DNA of 39,062 nt from Pseudomonadota bacterium. GTDB taxonomy: Bacteria; Pseudomonadota; Gammaproteobacteria; Burkholderiales; JABEVD01. The notes beneath the pieces were generated by a model. That model saw only the letters and a list, made by a program, of their open reading frames with translations. It had not been told where the DNA came from and made no database searches. Location of the stretch: assembly GCA_021802655.1 (NCBI GenBank), contig JAJZRP010000018.1:1-39062 (forward strand), written 5' to 3'. A program made the translations under genes and the position numbers. Shown piece by piece: positions 36,702 to 39,062 of this stretch (its first letter is position 1; every line of letters begins with the position of its first letter).

Positions 36702-38753
36702 ATGAAAAAACTGCTCTGGTTCGGCATTTCCATTCTCGGCGCGGCCTCCCTGGGCGATATCGCCCTCGCCAGGGGCGAAGCCATCAATTCGCTCTGGCTG
36801 GTTGCGGCGGCCCTGTGCGTGTATGCGCTCGGCTACCGGTTCTATGCGCTCTGGATCGCGGCGAAAGTGCTGGTGATTGACGACACGCGGGCAACCCCTG
36901 CAGAGCGCTTCGACAACGGACTCGACTTCACCCCCACCAACAAATGGGTGACATTCGGACACCATTTCGCGGCGATAGCGGGCCCCGGCCCCCTGGTCGG
37001 CCCGACCCTCGCGGCCCAGTTCGGCTATCTTCCCGGAACGCTGTGGATTCTGGTGGGTGCGGTACTCGGCGGCTGCGTGCAGGACATGGTGATCCTGTTT
37101 TTCTCGACGAGGCGCGACGGCAGGAGCCTCGGCCAGATGGCGAGGGACGAACTGGGGCCCCTGGGGGGGGCTGCCGCGCTCATCGGGACGCTGGCCATCA
37201 TGGTGATCCTGATTTCGGTGCTGGGACTTGTCGTCGTGAATGCCCTGAAGCACAGTCCCTGGGGAACCTCGACCGTCATGGCGACCATCCCGATCGCGAT
37301 CCTGGTCGGACTCCACATGCGCCATTTCCGCCCCGGGAAAGTTCTGGAAGGCTCGCTCATCGGCGTAGCCCTGCTCCTTTTTGCGGTCGCATCCGGGGGA
37401 TGGATAGACCATCACGATTTGCGAACCCTGTTCGATTTCGACGGCAACACCCTCGTCTGGCTGGTCATCGGCTACGGCTTTCTGGCAGCCATCCTTCCGG
37501 TATGGCTGCTTCTCGCCCCGCGGGATTATCTTTCGACCTACATGAAGCTCGGCACGGTGGCGGCCCTCGCGCTCGCCATTCTCGTCATGCATCCCGAAAT
37601 CAAAATGCCGGCGCTCACCCGCTTCGTCGACGGCACGGGCCCGATCTTCGCGGGCAGGCTGTTTCCCTTCGTCTTCATCACCATCGCCTGCGGCGCGATT
37701 TCCGGATTCCATTCCCTCATTTCTTCCGGCACCACCCCCAAGCTGATTGCGAATGAAAGAGACATTCCCATGATCGGCTACGGGGGAATGCTCCTCGAAT
37801 CCTTCGTTGCGATCATGGCGATGGTCGCTGCGACCGTTCTCGACCCAGGCGTTTTCTTCGCCATCAACAGCCCTCCCGGCGTGGTCGGCCAGGGCATGGA
37901 CGCTGTGACGACCATCAGCTCCTGGGGTTTTCCCGTTTCGATGGAGAAAATGCAGGCACTCGCGGCGGATATGGGCGAGAAAACGCTTTTCGCCAGGACA
38001 GGCGGCGCGCCTTCGCTTGCGGTCGGGATGGCGAGCATTTTCGGCAACGCCTTCGGGCGCGGGCTGCTTGCAATCTGGTACCACTTCGCGATCATGTTCG
38101 AAGCGGTCTTCATTTTAACCACGCTGGATGCAGGAACGCGTGTCGGGCGCTTCATGCTGCAGGATCTGCTCGGCAACCTCTACAAACCCATGGGAAGGAC
38201 GTCCTGGTATCCTTCGGTGCTCGCCACCAGCGCAGCCATCGTCGCCTCCTGGGGCTATTTCCTCTATATCGGGGTGATCGACCCCAACGGCGGAGTCAAT
38301 CTGCTCTGGCCGCTGTTCGGCATTGCCAACCAGATGCTGGCCGCAATCGCCCTGTCGGTTGCGACAGGCATCCTGATCAAGTCGGGCAAGCTGAAATATG
38401 CCTGGGTGAGCGGCGTGCCGCTTGCCTGGCTCAGCTTCATCACGACTTCGGCCGCCTGGGAGAAAATCACCAGTTCCGACATCAGGATCGGCTTTTTCTC
38501 GGCAGCCGACAATCTTGCCGAGAAGCTTTCCCTGGGCAAGCTCCCCCCAGAGAAGGCCGCGATCGCGCCCAAGCTCATTTTCAACATGCAGCTCGACGGC
38601 GCGCTCACGCTGTTCTTCGTCGCGGTGCTGTGGATCGTCATTTTCGAAATGCTCAGGGTCAGCTGGAGAAAGGCGATCGGGCTTCCCGTGCCGCCGGTAT
38701 CGGAATCCCCCCATATTCCGAGCAGGCTGGTCGAGGACTGGGTGAGGGACTGA
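36702..38753 (+). CDS. cstA: Carbon starvation protein A family transporter
   Basis: TNKWVTFGHHFAAIAGPGPLVGPTLAAQFGYLPGTLWILVGAVLGGCVQDM. Confidence 0.95.
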   Translation: MKKLLWFGISILGAASLGDIALARGEAINSLWLVAAALCVYALGYRFYALWIAAKVLVIDDTRATPAERFDNGLDFTPTNKWVTFGHHFAAIAGPGPLVGPTLAAQFGYLPGTLWILVGAVLGGCVQDMVILFFSTRRDGRSLGQMARDELGPLGGAAALIGTLAIMVILISVLGLVVVNALKHSPWGTSTVMATIPIAILVGLHMRHFRPGKVLEGSLIGVALLLFAVASGGWIDHHDLRTLFDFDGNTLVWLVIGYGFLAAILPVWLLLAPRDYLSTYMKLGTVAALALAILVMHPEIKMPALTRFVDGTGPIFAGRLFPFVFITIACGAISGFHSLISSGTTPKLIANERDIPMIGYGGMLLESFVAIMAMVAATVLDPGVFFAINSPPGVVGQGMDAVTTISSWGFPVSMEKMQALAADMGEKTLFARTGGAPSLAVGMASIFGNAFGRGLLAIWYHFAIMFEAVFILTTLDAGTRVGRFMLQDLLGNLYKPMGRTSWYPSVLATSAAIVASWGYFLYIGVIDPNGGVNLLWPLFGIANQMLAAIALSVATGILIKSGKLKYAWVSGVPLAWLSFITTSAAWEKITSSDIRIGFFSAADNLAEKLSLGKLPPEKAAIAPKLIFNMQLDGALTLFFVAVLWIVIFEMLRVSWRKAIGLPVPPVSESPHIPSRLVEDWVRD

Positions 38754-38920
38754 TGAAAAGACTTTGGGAAATGATCAGGCGCCTGTCGGGGGACGATGCC
38801 TACGAGCGCTACCTGGCCCATTGCAAAACCGCCCACCCCGACAGAACGCCCATGAGCCGCAAGGCATTCTTCATTGCCGAGCAGGAGCGCAAGTGGAACG
38901 GGGTCAGGCGCTGCTGCTAA
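38753..38920 (+). CDS. YbdD/YjiX family small protein
   Basis: MKRLWEMIRRLSGDDAYERYLAHCKTAHPDRTPMSRKAFFIAEQERKWNGVRRCC; start overlaps the cstA stop. Confidence 0.92.
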   Translation: MKRLWEMIRRLSGDDAYERYLAHCKTAHPDRTPMSRKAFFIAEQERKWNGVRRCC

Positions 38921-39054
38921 GGTTGAAGCAGCTTCTTCATTTCCATGGCATTTTGCACCGGATTCGCGCTGTTGCCCTGCAGCTTTTCGACGACCGAAGA
39001 AACCGCGGTGGATGCGACCGATGCCAGCACGAAAATCAGGATGCTGCGCGTCAT
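38917..39054 (-). CDS. Small hypothetical protein (45 aa) with N-terminal hydrophobic segment
   Basis: Manual reverse-strand translation MTRSILIFVLASVASTAVSSVVEKLQGNSANPVQNAMEMKKLLQP; tail-to-tail with ybdD. Confidence 0.35.
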   Translation of the reverse strand: MTRSILIFVLASVASTAVSSVVEKLQGNSANPVQNAMEMKKLLQP

Positions 39055-39062
39055 TCCCTTTT

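Noticed and set aside
1-39062. Mobile elements, prophage, tRNA or rRNA genes
   Set aside because: No transposase, integrase, phage genes, terminal inverted repeats or recognisable tRNA/rRNA sequences were seen by reading; a tRNAscan/ISfinder run would be decisive.

Overview
This looks like a 39 kb chromosomal segment from a sulfur-oxidising proteobacterium. Gene order and content suggest a betaproteobacterium, but that is inference. The left third is a sulfur-metabolism island. It holds: (i) a minus-strand reverse-type dsrABEFHCMKL cluster, cut by the window edge; (ii) a divergent plus-strand operon (about 8.3-11.4 kb) with a small uncharacterised protein, an orphan Cas6/Cmx6-like protein with no CRISPR array, a cysteine-less DsrC paralog (RspA-type), a fused TusA-TusA protein, an unknown protein and a TauD-like dioxygenase; (iii) a tusA-dsrE2-fadL-like operon; (iv) a TauE/SafE exporter, small membrane protein and universal stress protein operon; (v) a soluble Cys-rich GAF histidine kinase with a NarL/LuxR-type response regulator. 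The promoter regions of the dsr cluster, tusA-dsrE2 and the two-component system share a composite motif (GTCTATARCC..AATGGG...ATAACCC...GGG). One copy contains a perfect NarL-type inverted heptamer pair (ATGGGTA-A-TACCCAT), which suggests a dedicated sulfur regulon. The rest is mostly housekeeping: msrA, a TonB receptor with its own exbB/exbD/tonB, ribD/ribE/nrdR/glyA/leuA, sodB, lpxH, two cyclophilins, an L,D-transpeptidase, a TPR protein, gltX, cysS, cstA and ybdD. Two non-protein signals stand out: a candidate structured sRNA with an anti-Shine-Dalgarno stretch and strong terminator (about 18456-18542), and a Leu-rich leader peptide (9 Leu in 24 aa) upstream of leuA.
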